A stretch of DNA of 60,792 nucleotides from Polaromonas sp. YR568 (GCA_945878995.1 CAMCUN010000015.1:1-60792); one strand, 5' to 3'. Counted from the first letter of the stretch, positions 16,361 through 25,055 are shown. The notes: a model not told the origin generated them from the letters alone. Program-made: numbers and translations.

Positions 16361-16376
16361 CCGACCGTTCGGTTGG
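16361..16376. promoter_or_regulatory. TetR-type palindrome upstream of the first TRAP operon
   Basis: CCGACCGTTCGGTTGG is an inverted repeat with 7-bp arms (CCGACCG/CGGTTGG, one mismatch) around a TT centre, ending 35 bp before the dctP start. Palindromes of ACCG/CGGT type are typical TetR-family operators. No TetR gene is adjacent; the nearest in the window is at 33458 and has a different upstream sequence. Confidence 0.5.
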
Positions 16377-16410
16377 TTATAAGATTCAACTTCCTTTCTT
16401 TGGAGACAAC

Positions 16411-17442
16411 ATGACCTTCCCTTTGAAACATTCCCTCACCGTGGCCGCCCTGGGCCTGGCCGCCCTGGGCGCGCAGGCCCAGACCGTGACTCTCAAGGTT
16501 CACCATTTTTTGAGCGCCCAGACCATTCAGCACACCACCATGCTGGGCGAATGGTGCAGAAACCTTGCGCGTGATTCCAAAGACCGCCTGAAATGCGACA
16601 TCTTTCCTTCCATGCAACTGGGCGGCACCCCAGTGCAGTTGTATGAGCAGGCACGCGACGGCGTGGTCGACGTGGCTTGGACGCTGCAAGCCTTCACCCC
16701 CAAATTGGCCAAACTCGAAGTGTTCGAGTTGCCCTTCATGATGACCAATGCAGAAGCCACCAGCCGCGCTGCTTGGGACTACGCGCAAAAGTACGCCCAA
16801 GAAGACTTCAAGGACGTGAAGATGCTGGCCGTCCATGTGCACGGCCCAGGCAACATCTACACCAAGAACAAAGCGGTGACCACCATGGCTGACCTCAAGG
16901 GACTGAAAGTTCGCGCGCCCACCCGCCAAGTCAACAAAATGGTCGCCATGATGGGCGCCACGCCTGTGGCCATGCCTGTGCCGCAAGTGCCTGAGGCCTT
17001 GTCCAAAGGCGTGATTGATGGCGCGGTGATTCCCTACGAAGTCGCGCCAAGCCTGAAGGTCAACGAATTGACCAATTTCACGGCCGAAACCGACCGCAAC
17101 TACAACGCGCTTTACACCACCGTGTTCGTGGTGCCCATGAACCGAGCCAAGTACGACTCCTTGCCTGCCGATTTGAAGGCCGTCATCGACAAAAACTCTG
17201 GCCGCGAGTTCTCGGCCTTCTTGGGCAAAACCCAGTCTGGCCACGACGTGGTGGGCAAAAAGGTGTTTGAAGCGTCGGCCAACCAGAAAATCACCATCAT
17301 CCCCAAAGCCGAGCTGGAAAAGTGGAAGAAAGCCACGGACTCCCTGGATGACGCTTGGGTCGTTGAGATGACCGGCAAAGGCATGGACGGCAAAGGCATG
17401 CTGCAGTCGGCGACAGACTTGATCAAGCAATACACCAAGTAA
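16411..17442 (+). CDS. dctP: TRAP transporter solute-binding subunit (DctP family)
   Basis: 343 residues from the ATG at 16411, which follows GGAGAC. A Sec signal peptide (about residues 1-24, ending GAQAQ) leads to TVTLKVHHFLSAQTIQH, the usual start of mature DctP proteins. The conserved block IYTKNKAVTTMADLKGLKVR contains the region that positions the Arg which binds a substrate carboxylate. It captures an organic acid in the periplasm for the DctQM permease encoded next. An intrinsic terminator at 17463-17493 separates it from dctQ, which should make the receptor more abundant than the membrane parts. Neighbouring oxygenase genes suggest an aromatic or alicyclic acid. Confidence 0.93.
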   Translation: MTFPLKHSLTVAALGLAALGAQAQTVTLKVHHFLSAQTIQHTTMLGEWCRNLARDSKDRLKCDIFPSMQLGGTPVQLYEQARDGVVDVAWTLQAFTPKLAKLEVFELPFMMTNAEATSRAAWDYAQKYAQEDFKDVKMLAVHVHGPGNIYTKNKAVTTMADLKGLKVRAPTRQVNKMVAMMGATPVAMPVPQVPEALSKGVIDGAVIPYEVAPSLKVNELTNFTAETDRNYNALYTTVFVVPMNRAKYDSLPADLKAVIDKNSGREFSAFLGKTQSGHDVVGKKVFEASANQKITIIPKAELEKWKKATDSLDDAWVVEMTGKGMDGKGMLQSATDLIKQYTK

Positions 17443-17462
17443 TCGGGGTTTTCTCAAGTCCA

Positions 17463-17493
17463 CAAGAGCAGGCTCATGCCTGCTCTTGTTTTT
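17463..17493 (+). terminator. Intrinsic terminator (attenuator) between dctP and dctQ
   Basis: CAAGAGCAGGC at 17463-17473 and GCCTGCTCTTG at 17478-17488 form a perfect 11-bp stem with loop TCAT, followed by TTTTT. It sits 20 bp after the dctP stop. Partial read-through would leave excess binding protein relative to permease, as is common in binding-protein-dependent operons. Confidence 0.88.
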
Positions 17494-17569
17494 GACCTTA
17501 CCAAGCCCGAGCAAACGCAAGCGGCTGACAACACCTACACCCCGATTTCAGCCTCGCCAAGCCCTTCCC

Positions 17570-18058
17570 ATGTTCTTAAACTTTCTGGCGCACATCGCAC
17601 GCTTGTGCAGCATATTGGGCGGCCTGCTCATGACAGGCTTGATGCTCATGACCTGCTACAGCCTGATCAGCCGCAATTTTTTTGACACCGCCTTGATCGG
17701 CGATTTTGAATTGACCGGCGTGGGTGCAGGCGCGGCCATTGCGCTGTTCATGCCTTTGTGCCAGCTCAAAAAAGAAAACATCATCGTTGACTTTTTTACT
17801 TCCAAATGCAGCCGCCGCGTGAATGAAGGCCTGGACCGCATGGGCGCACTGCTGATGGCTGTGATTTTTGCCTTGCTGTCATGGCGCTGCGGCCTGGCCG
17901 CCATCAATGCGAAAGAAACCCTGGGGGCCTCCATGTTGCTGGGCTTTCCCGACTGGATCGTGTTCACCAGCATGTGCATTCCCTTTGGCATCACCGCCCT
18001 GATTGCCCTCATGCAAGCACTGTCTTCCATGGATCACCTCGACGAGGCCGCCGCATGA
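17570..18058 (+). CDS. dctQ: TRAP transporter small membrane subunit (DctQ family)
   Basis: 162 residues from the ATG at 17570. It has four hydrophobic segments (about residues 10-30, 45-65, 85-105 and 125-148), as expected for DctQ, and the conserved YSLISRNFF stretch after the first. It forms the permease with DctM in the inner membrane; its exact role is structural and coupling. The stop overlaps the dctM start as ATGA. The shorter start is chosen because the upstream 84 bp encode a hydrophilic basic segment and include the terminator tail. Confidence 0.9.
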   Translation: MFLNFLAHIARLCSILGGLLMTGLMLMTCYSLISRNFFDTALIGDFELTGVGAGAAIALFMPLCQLKKENIIVDFFTSKCSRRVNEGLDRMGALLMAVIFALLSWRCGLAAINAKETLGASMLLGFPDWIVFTSMCIPFGITALIALMQALSSMDHLDEAAA

Positions 18059-19371
18059 GCCCCATTCAATTGGCCTTGCTGATTTTCGGCATCATGCTGC
18101 TGCTCATGGTGGTGCGTATGCCCATTGCCGGGGCCATGTTTTTGGCCGGCACGACGGGTTTTATCTTGCAAACAGGGGCTCAGCCCTTTTTGAACTTTCT
18201 GAACAATTTGGCTTTTGCCCGCCTGGCCAACTATGACCTGTCAGTCATTCCCATGTTCATCCTGATGGGCCACTTTGCCACGCAAGGCGGCATCAGCAAA
18301 GCCTTGTTTCAGTTTGCCGCTGCGGTCATGGGCAGATTCAAAGGCGGCCTGGCCATGGGCGCAGTGCTCGCCTGTGGCGCCTTCGGTGCCATTTGCGGCT
18401 CCTCGGTGGCCACCGCCGCCACCATCACCGGTGTGGCATTGCCCGAAATGAAGCGCCATGGCTACTCCGGCCGCTTGGCCACAGGCACCTTGGCGGCGGG
18501 CGGCACCTTGGGCATTTTGATTCCCCCCTCCGTGCCTTTGGTGATTTACGCCATCTTGGCCGAGCAAAACATTGCCAAGCTGTTTGCGGCAGCCATGATG
18601 CCCGGCCTGATCGCCATGATGGGCTACATGATCGCGATTGCCATTTATGTGCGTTTGGTGCCCGGTCAAGCGCCAGATCAGGAAGAGCGTGAGCCACTGA
18701 CTTTGGAGTCGCTCAAAGGCATTTTGCCCATTGCCTGCATATTCTTCATCGTCTTTGGTGGCATTTATGCCGGCTTTTTCACGCCCACAGAAGGTGCGGC
18801 CGTGGGGGCTGCGTCTACCTTCTTGGCGGCCTTGCTCAAAAGAGAGCTGAGCTGGAAAAAATTCTTGCATTGCTTTCATGCCACCGCCCTGAGCTCGGGC
18901 ATGATTTTCATGATCTTTATGGGCGCCGATGTCATGAACGCCGCTTTGGCACGCACCCAAGTGCCGGCTCAATTGGCGGAAATGGTGGTCGCCATGAACT
19001 TTGCACCCCTCTTGGTGGTGGCGGGCATTTTGCTGCTCTACGTGGTGCTGGGCGCGGTGATGGACGAGTTGTCCATGCTGTTGCTGACGATTCCCATCTT
19101 TTTCCCCATCATCATGAAGCTCGATTTCGGCATGACGCCCGAGTACACTGCCATCTGGTTCGGCATCATGGTGCTGATGACTGTGGGTTTTGGCATGTTG
19201 GCGCCGCCCGTCGGCTTGAACGTGTACGTGGTCAATGGCATGGCCAAGGATGTGCCACTGAGCGAGAGCTACAAAGGGGTCATGCCTTTTCTTATCAGCG
19301 ACACCATCCGCACCTTGCTGCTTTTGTTCTTTCCAGGTATCTCACTTTTCCTGATCAAATACCTCACTTGA
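18055..19371 (+). CDS. dctM: TRAP transporter large permease subunit (DctM family)
   Basis: 438 residues, almost entirely hydrophobic, with about 12 transmembrane segments. It carries the DctM hallmarks ICGSSVATAATITGVALPEM, LGILIPPSVPLVIYAI and GGIYAGFFTPTEGAAVGA. It performs sodium-coupled uptake of the acid delivered by DctP. The ATG overlaps the dctQ stop (ATGA), so translation is coupled. A Bug receptor and a Rieske oxygenase follow in the same direction, suggesting that import and ring oxidation are linked. Confidence 0.94.
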   Translation: MSPIQLALLIFGIMLLLMVVRMPIAGAMFLAGTTGFILQTGAQPFLNFLNNLAFARLANYDLSVIPMFILMGHFATQGGISKALFQFAAAVMGRFKGGLAMGAVLACGAFGAICGSSVATAATITGVALPEMKRHGYSGRLATGTLAAGGTLGILIPPSVPLVIYAILAEQNIAKLFAAAMMPGLIAMMGYMIAIAIYVRLVPGQAPDQEEREPLTLESLKGILPIACIFFIVFGGIYAGFFTPTEGAAVGAASTFLAALLKRELSWKKFLHCFHATALSSGMIFMIFMGADVMNAALARTQVPAQLAEMVVAMNFAPLLVVAGILLLYVVLGAVMDELSMLLLTIPIFFPIIMKLDFGMTPEYTAIWFGIMVLMTVGFGMLAPPVGLNVYVVNGMAKDVPLSESYKGVMPFLISDTIRTLLLLFFPGISLFLIKYLT

Positions 19372-19454
19372 TCGGACCCGCCACTTCATCCAACTGTGGC
19401 TGGGCTGCATTATGGACAGCCACTTGACGCCCCAGCCCCACCAGAAAGACCTTC

Positions 19455-20426
19455 ATGAGCTTGATCAAAAAACTCCAGACCACCGTGGTCTTGGCCCTGG
19501 CGGTCTGTGGCTTGGCTGGCCCGGCCCAAGCACAAGACAAGCCCTTGCGTTTGGTGGTGCCCTTCAGTGCCGGTGGCGGCGTGGACGCCTTGGCCCGCCT
19601 CTTGGCTCGCAAGATGCAGGCCGATTTGGGCGAGACGGTGATCGTGGACAACAAGCCCGGCGCAGGCGGCAACTTGGGCCTGGACTGGGTCGCGGCCGCG
19701 CCGCCTGACGGGCGCACGCTGGTCATCATCACCAACAGCTTGGTCATCAACCCCATCCTCACACCCAGCACCAAGTTCGACCCGCAAAAAAGTTTTGCTC
19801 CAGTCTCCATGCTGGCTTACTCGCCTGTGGTGCTGGTGGCCAAGAGCGATTTGCCGGTGTCCAACTTGCCCGAGCTGATCCGCCTGGCCAAGGCCTCGCC
19901 CGGCAAGCTGTCCTACGGCTCTTGCGGCAACGGCGGCATTCACCATCTGGCGGCTGAAATGCTCAAAGGCGTGGCGCAGGTCAACCTGGTGCATGTGCCC
20001 TACAAAGGCTGCAGCGGCGCCTCTGCCGACGTGGCCGGTGGGCAAATTGATTTGGCCATGATGAGTGTGAACTCGGTGGCTGCCTTCATGGACAGCAAGC
20101 GCGTCAAGGCCCTGGGCGTGACCAGCGAAAAGCCTTCTTCGCTGCTGCCTGGCGTGCCCACCCTGGCCGCGGCCGGCGGCTTGAAAGACTTCGCCTTGGA
20201 AGGCTGGTACGCCGCTTTTGCGCCAGCGGGCACGCCCGCCCCCGTGATCGAGCGCTTGAACCAGGCTTTTCACCGCGCCCTGGCCGACGCGGAAGTGCGC
20301 AAAGCATTGACGGTGGGCTACTTTGAACCCCAGTCCAGCACGCCTGCGGCCTTGGCGGAGTTCATTGCCAAGGAGTCTGTGCGCTACCGCCGCCTGGTGG
20401 CCGAGCAAGGCATCAAGGGGGACTGA
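19455..20426 (+). CDS. Bug/TctC-family periplasmic substrate-binding protein
   Basis: 323 residues. The signal peptide ends at about residue 26 (GPAQAQ). The mature protein begins DKPLRLVVPFSAGGGVDAL and has the second ligand loop VDNKPGAGGNLGLD. It lies between the TRAP genes and a Rieske oxygenase, 83 bp after dctM and immediately before the oxygenase start, so one operon is likely. A second receptor type in the same operon may serve a related acid. No TTT membrane genes accompany it. Confidence 0.92.
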   Translation: MSLIKKLQTTVVLALAVCGLAGPAQAQDKPLRLVVPFSAGGGVDALARLLARKMQADLGETVIVDNKPGAGGNLGLDWVAAAPPDGRTLVIITNSLVINPILTPSTKFDPQKSFAPVSMLAYSPVVLVAKSDLPVSNLPELIRLAKASPGKLSYGSCGNGGIHHLAAEMLKGVAQVNLVHVPYKGCSGASADVAGGQIDLAMMSVNSVAAFMDSKRVKALGVTSEKPSSLLPGVPTLAAAGGLKDFALEGWYAAFAPAGTPAPVIERLNQAFHRALADAEVRKALTVGYFEPQSSTPAALAEFIAKESVRYRRLVAEQGIKGD

Positions 20427-20427
20427 G

Positions 20428-21441
20428 TTGCCTGCGCGTTTCCTGCGCCAGTGCTGGTACGTGGCGGGGTTTGGCCACGAGATCGCTGACAAGCTGCTGG
20501 CCCGCACCATTTTGGGCCAGCCGGTGCTGCTCTACCGCACCGCTGGCGGGCAGGCGGTGGCCATGCAAGACCGCTGCCCGCACCGTGCGGTGCCCCTGTC
20601 GCTCGGTCAGTTGATGGGCGACGAGGTGCGCTGCGGCTACCACGGGCTGCGTTTTGGCCCAGACGGCGCTTGCCGCGACGTGCCTTGCCAGCCGCACATT
20701 CCACAGTCCCTGCGGGTTGCCACTTTTCTAGTGGCCGAGCGCCATGGCCTGTGCTGGATTTGGATGGGCGAGGCCAGCCTGGCCGACGAGGCGCTGATCC
20801 CTGACGTGCACTGGCTGGACCATCCGCAATGGGCAGCATGCAGCGGCTACCACCACATCCGGGCCAACTACCAGCTGCTCAATGACAACTTGCTGGACCT
20901 GTCGCACGAGTCCTACCTGCACGAGGCCACCATAGGCAACGAGGCCGTGGCCCGTGCGCCCGTCAGCGCGCAGCAGGTCGAGGGCACGGTGCGCGTGCAC
21001 CGCGAGATTCGCAATGCCGAGCCGCCCCCCTTTTACGCCAAGGCCAGTGGCCTGAGCACGCGCATTCACCGCTGGCACACCACCATTTTTCGCCCGCCCA
21101 GTTTCAACCTCATTGAAAACGGTTCGCACCCGGTGGACCAGGACCGTGCGACGGCCCTGCAGCGGCGCATCATTCACCTGGCCACCCCAGAGACGGCCAC
21201 CAGCACGCACTACTTCTGGGCCATCGCGCGGCCTTACCAGCTCGACGATGCGGCGCTGACGGCTTGGATACGCGAACAATCGGCGCGCACCTTTGATGAA
21301 GACAAAGCAATGCTGGAGGCCCAGCAGCGCGCCCTGGCCGATGAAGGCAGCGCTGCATTCAGCACCGCCTTGCTCACCGATGCCGGCCCCATTCAGGCCA
21401 GGCGACTGCTCCAAAGTTTGATTGACAAAGAACACCCATGA
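20428..21441 (+). CDS. Rieske non-haem iron oxygenase, VanA/phthalate-oxygenase type alpha subunit
   Basis: 337 residues from a TTG start at 20428, one base after the previous stop and preceded by AAGGGGGAC inside the Bug gene; no ATG fits. The Rieske centre is C50-x-H52 and C69-x2-H72 (CPHRAV and RCGYHG). The mononuclear iron site is in NDNLLDLSHESYLHE. It should oxidise or O-demethylate an aromatic acid. No ferredoxin reductase gene is adjacent, so electrons must come from a reductase elsewhere; the P450 at 13958 has its own fused reductase. The stop overlaps the next gene's ATG by 4 bp. Confidence 0.9.
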   Translation: MPARFLRQCWYVAGFGHEIADKLLARTILGQPVLLYRTAGGQAVAMQDRCPHRAVPLSLGQLMGDEVRCGYHGLRFGPDGACRDVPCQPHIPQSLRVATFLVAERHGLCWIWMGEASLADEALIPDVHWLDHPQWAACSGYHHIRANYQLLNDNLLDLSHESYLHEATIGNEAVARAPVSAQQVEGTVRVHREIRNAEPPPFYAKASGLSTRIHRWHTTIFRPPSFNLIENGSHPVDQDRATALQRRIIHLATPETATSTHYFWAIARPYQLDDAALTAWIREQSARTFDEDKAMLEAQQRALADEGSAAFSTALLTDAGPIQARRLLQSLIDKEHP

Positions 21442-22427
21442 AACTGCCATTGACCATTGCCTGCTGGGACTACGACCGCACCCAGCGCCTGATGAGCGGG
21501 GAGGTCGCCATTGAAGGCTGTGAGCCCAACTTTTTGAACTTGCCCGTGGAAGAGACCTTTTTTCGGGCCCTGCGTTCGGCCGAGTTCGACGTGGCCGAGC
21601 TCTCCATGAGCAGCTACACCATGTTGCTGGCCAAAGGGGCCGCGCCTTATGTGGCGATCCCGGTGTTTCTCTCTCGCGCCTTTCGCCATTCGGCCATTTA
21701 CGTGCCTGCGGGCAGCGACATCCGCACGCCGCAAGACCTGCGTGGCCGCAAGGTGGGCGTGCCCGAATACCAGCTCACCGCGCCGGTGTGGGTGCGCGGC
21801 ATTTTGCAAGACGAGTATGGCGTTCACCCTAGGGAGCTGCGCTGGCGCAGCGGTGGGGTAGAGACGCCTGGCCGCCACGAAAAAGTAGGTCTGAGCTTGC
21901 CCGCAGACATCGAGCTCGAGCCCATTGCGGCCGGCCGCACGCTCAACGAGATGCTGCTCAGCGGCGAGATTGACGCGCTGATCGCCCCGCGTGCGCCCAG
22001 TGCCTTTCACCTGCCCGGCCGGCCCGTGCGCCGCTTGTTCGAGGACTTTCGCACGGTCGAGCAGGCCTACTTTGCCAAGACAGGGTTGTTCCCCATCATG
22101 CATGTGGTGGGTGTGCGCCGCAGCTTGGTGGAGGCCCACCCCTGGCTGGCCGCCAGCTTGCTCAAAGCTTTTACCCGCGCCAAAGACTTGGCGCTGGCCG
22201 AGTTGGCCGAAGTGGCCGCCTTGAAAGTCAGCCTGCCCTGGGTGGCCGCCGAGCAAGAAGCCACGGCCGCCGCCATGGGGCGCGACTTTTGGAGCTATGG
22301 TCAAACGGCCAATGAGCAGGTGCTGGAGACTTTTTTGCGCTACCACCACGAGCAAGGTCTGTCCCCGCGCCGGGTGCAACTGGACGAGATGTTTGCGCCA
22401 GGCACGCGCGAGCAGTTTATTATTTAA
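21438..22427 (+). CDS. 4,5-dihydroxyphthalate decarboxylase-like protein (Pht5 family)
   Basis: 329 residues. It starts LPLTIACWDYDRTQRLMSGE and contains FDVAELSMSSYTMLL and IPVFLSRAFRHSAIY, the conserved line-up of the 4,5-dihydroxyphthalate decarboxylase family, whose fold is that of NMT1-type binding proteins. There is no signal peptide, which favours a cytoplasmic enzyme over a receptor. Translationally coupled to the Rieske oxygenase by ATGA overlap, it could remove the carboxyl group from the hydroxylated product. True substrate may differ from phthalate, since no phthalate dihydrodiol dehydrogenase gene is nearby. Confidence 0.85.
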   Translation: MKLPLTIACWDYDRTQRLMSGEVAIEGCEPNFLNLPVEETFFRALRSAEFDVAELSMSSYTMLLAKGAAPYVAIPVFLSRAFRHSAIYVPAGSDIRTPQDLRGRKVGVPEYQLTAPVWVRGILQDEYGVHPRELRWRSGGVETPGRHEKVGLSLPADIELEPIAAGRTLNEMLLSGEIDALIAPRAPSAFHLPGRPVRRLFEDFRTVEQAYFAKTGLFPIMHVVGVRRSLVEAHPWLAASLLKAFTRAKDLALAELAEVAALKVSLPWVAAEQEATAAAMGRDFWSYGQTANEQVLETFLRYHHEQGLSPRRVQLDEMFAPGTREQFII

Positions 22428-22521
22428 TTGGTGGGTAAAGCGTGGCGCCAGCCCAGGCGACAGCGCACAGTGGTTCATGCTTCCGAGGGTAATTCCTGAT
22501 CGATATGGGCGCCTGATCGGT

Positions 22522-22539
22522 CAAACATTGGATTGTTTG
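22522..22539. promoter_or_regulatory. Inverted repeat upstream of the LivK-like gene
   Basis: CAAACA and TGTTTG form 6-bp inverted arms with a 6-bp centre, 23 bp before the ATG at 22562. It lies in the 134-bp gap after the decarboxylase-like gene and could be a regulator site. No further support is visible. Confidence 0.3.
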
Positions 22540-22561
22540 TAAACCCCACAGGACATCACCC

Positions 22562-23755
22562 ATGCTTAAGCGCCCATTTCTCCAGGCCGTTGGCTCTTCT
22601 TTGCTGCTCTCGGCGCTGCCCCTGGCGGCCCGCGCGCAAGCCAAGCCCATTGTGGTGGGCGGCACTCTCTCGTTGACCGGGCCTTTGGCGGGCACGGCGC
22701 TCTTGCACAAGCTCGCCGCCGAGCTTTACTTGGAGCAGGTCAACCGCCGGGGCGGCTGGCTGGGCCGACCCGTGGAGTGGCGCATCAAGGACGACCAGTC
22801 CAAGCCCGACCTGGCGCGCACGCTTTACGAGCAAATCGTCACCGTCGACAAAGCCGACCTGCTGATGGGCCCCTACGCCACGGCCAACAGCCTGGCGGCC
22901 ATGGGCGTGGCCCAGCGCTACGGCAAGGTGCTCATCACCAACTCTTTTGGCATTCCTTCGCTGGCCAAGTACGACATGCACTTTCCAGCCTATGTGATGG
23001 GCGCCGAGCCGGGCACCACCGCGCCCAACACGCTGATGGACGCGCTGCAAGCGGGCGGCGCCAAGCCGCAAACCGTGGCCGTGGTGACCAGCAAGTTCCC
23101 GTCTGTGCATTTCATGTCGATTGGCGCGCGCGAGGTGTTCCGCAAGCGCGGCCTGCGCGAGCTGCTGTGGCTGGAGTGGGAGTTTGGCAACCGCGACTTT
23201 GGCGCCATTGCGTCAAGGCTCAAAGACGTCAATGCCGACTTTTTGTGGCTGGGCACCATTGGGCCTGAAAGCCTGCAACTGCTCGACGCCATGAACAAGA
23301 TCGACTACCGGCCCCGCCTGCACTTTCACCTCTACCCCACGCCCGGGCCGCTGGCCCAGTCGCCGCTGGGCGCCGGAGCAATGTCGTTCACCACCTTTGA
23401 GCAGCACGCGCCCTTCACCAACAACCCGGCCTATACCGAACTCATCAAAACCTACAACCAACGCGCCGCTGCCGCCAACTTTCCCGACCCTGCCTTTGAG
23501 CTGCAGGCGGCCAACGCCATCACCGGCTGGCAAATCTTGGAGGCAGGCATTGTGGGGTCGGGCGGCTTTGAAGACCGAAAAATCGCCGACTGGCTTAAAA
23601 AGAACCGCGTCGACACCATGGTCGGCAAGCTGCGCTTTGACGGCCCCAACAACTACGGTGACGACCTCAACCGCGTCAAGCAATTGCAAGCCGGAAAATG
23701 GGTGGTGATTCACCCCAAAGAAGTGGCCTTGCCCGGTGGCCGACTGGCCGTTTGA
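22562..23755 (+). CDS. ABC-type branched-chain amino acid/aromatic acid binding protein (LivK-like)
   Basis: 397 residues. The signal peptide (to about residue 25, ending ARAQA) is followed by KPIVVGGTLSLTGPLAG, the typical entry of type I periplasmic binding proteins, and by VEWRIKDDQSKPDLARTLYE. Relatives in aromatic catabolic clusters bind aromatic acids rather than amino acids. No LivHMGF genes follow. Immediately downstream is the intradiol dioxygenase gene, which suggests that the ligand is an aromatic precursor. Ligand unproven. Confidence 0.88.
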   Translation: MLKRPFLQAVGSSLLLSALPLAARAQAKPIVVGGTLSLTGPLAGTALLHKLAAELYLEQVNRRGGWLGRPVEWRIKDDQSKPDLARTLYEQIVTVDKADLLMGPYATANSLAAMGVAQRYGKVLITNSFGIPSLAKYDMHFPAYVMGAEPGTTAPNTLMDALQAGGAKPQTVAVVTSKFPSVHFMSIGAREVFRKRGLRELLWLEWEFGNRDFGAIASRLKDVNADFLWLGTIGPESLQLLDAMNKIDYRPRLHFHLYPTPGPLAQSPLGAGAMSFTTFEQHAPFTNNPAYTELIKTYNQRAAAANFPDPAFELQAANAITGWQILEAGIVGSGGFEDRKIADWLKKNRVDTMVGKLRFDGPNNYGDDLNRVKQLQAGKWVVIHPKEVALPGGRLAV

Positions 23756-23781
23756 TTCTTTTTTTAACCCCTGGAAATTCG

Positions 23782-24672
23782 ATGACCTCCTCCCCTGTTC
23801 AGCATGTGTACGACGACAGCGACCTCATCACGCAAGAGGTGCTCAAGCGTTACGAAGACACCCCTGACCCCCGGCTGCGCGAGCTGATGCAGTCCTTTAT
23901 TCGCCACATGCACAGCTTTGTGCGCGAGGTCAAGCTCACGCCCGACGAGTGGCTGGCGGCCATGAACTTGCTGCAAGAAACCGGCAAATGGTGCGGCCCG
24001 GGGCGCAACGAGTTCATTATTTTTTCAGACGCCATGGGCATCTCCATGCTCACCATCACGCAGGACTACCAGCGCCCAGCAGGCGCCACCGAGCCCACGC
24101 TTATTGGCCCCTTCATGCTGGAGAATGCGCCCCAGTTTGAGATGGGCACCGACATCAGCGCCGGCGCTCAGGGCTCGCCCATGTTTGCCCACGGCCGCGT
24201 GCTCGACCAGGCCGGCCAGCCCGTGGCGCATGCCGTGTTGGACGTGTGGCACAGCGACGACCGGGGCCTGTATGACGTGCAAGAAGACCTGGAAACCAAA
24301 GGTCCGTGGGCCCGTGCCCAGCTGCGCACAGGCGCCGACGGGCGTTACAGCTTTTGGTCGGTGCTGCCGGTGGACTACCCCGTGCCGCACGATGGCACGG
24401 CCGTGACCATGCTGCGCGCCACCACCGGCCGCAACTGGCGGCCCGCGCACCTGCACTTTCGCATCCAGGCCGAGGGCCAGAAACCGCTTGTCACCCATAT
24501 TTTTGACCGCCAAAGCAAGTACCTCGATGAAGACGCCGTGTTCGGCGTGCGGCCCTCGCTCATTGGCGACTTTGTGCGCCACGAGGCTGGCCAGGCGCCC
24601 GACGGCCGCGCCATGACGCAGCCCTTCTACACGCTGGACTACGACTTTGTGATGGTGCCGCCCAAGGCCTGA
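23782..24672 (+). CDS. Intradiol ring-cleavage dioxygenase, hydroxyquinol 1,2-dioxygenase-like
   Basis: 296 residues from the ATG at 23782. The N-terminal helical domain (LRELMQSFIRHMHSFVREVK) is the dimer-forming segment of catechol and hydroxyquinol dioxygenases. The catalytic domain contains VLDVWHSDDRGLYDVQ, YSFWSVLPVDYPVP and RPAHLHFRI, giving the two Tyr and two His ligands of Fe(III). The segment QDYQRPAGATEPTLIGPF resembles hydroxyquinol more than catechol enzymes. It would cleave 1,2,4-trihydroxybenzene to maleylacetate. No maleylacetate reductase gene is in the window. Confidence 0.88.
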   Translation: MTSSPVQHVYDDSDLITQEVLKRYEDTPDPRLRELMQSFIRHMHSFVREVKLTPDEWLAAMNLLQETGKWCGPGRNEFIIFSDAMGISMLTITQDYQRPAGATEPTLIGPFMLENAPQFEMGTDISAGAQGSPMFAHGRVLDQAGQPVAHAVLDVWHSDDRGLYDVQEDLETKGPWARAQLRTGADGRYSFWSVLPVDYPVPHDGTAVTMLRATTGRNWRPAHLHFRIQAEGQKPLVTHIFDRQSKYLDEDAVFGVRPSLIGDFVRHEAGQAPDGRAMTQPFYTLDYDFVMVPPKA

Positions 24673-24767
24673 GCCTAGGTTTTTTTGAGTGGCGTTGGCC
24701 TGGCACATACAAGCTAGACCAACGCCCCACTTTCTTGAGGCCTGGCCATGCCTTTGCGCTTCCATTG

Positions 24768-24990
24768 GTGCGCGATCATGTGTTCGGCATGTGCCAGCTC
24801 AAGAACTGGTTGGCCCGCGACCTTCTTTTTTGTGAAGCGACCCCACTTGGCGCCTAACTGGCTACTCTCTGCCTGTGAGGCCGGTGCACTGGTCGAACTC
24901 TCCCGGGCTTGTACTCAGGGCGTGCCGCTGTCCTGCAGCGGTGAAATGCGGCGCTTTCTGGAAAACCGTGACCGTGTCATGCAGCGGCGA
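24768..24990 (+). pseudogene. Fumarylacetoacetase fragment (decayed)
   Basis: Two short stretches match the intact fumarylacetoacetase at 39015-40358. Bases 24768-24821 read VRDHVFGMCQLKNWLARD, against [18 protein letters not shown] in the intact protein. Bases 24877-24990 read [14 protein letters not shown] then GVPLSCSGEMRRFLENRDRV, against [14 protein letters not shown] then [20 protein letters not shown]. The two parts lie in different frames, and about 115 residues between them are missing. The N-terminal half is absent. It is a dead remnant between the intradiol dioxygenase and the LysR gene. Confidence 0.82.
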
Positions 24991-25055
24991 GGAACTGCCG
25001 GCACTGCAGGCTTGAACTCAACCCCGCCTCCTTCAGAGTGCGCTTGGCGCTGAGC

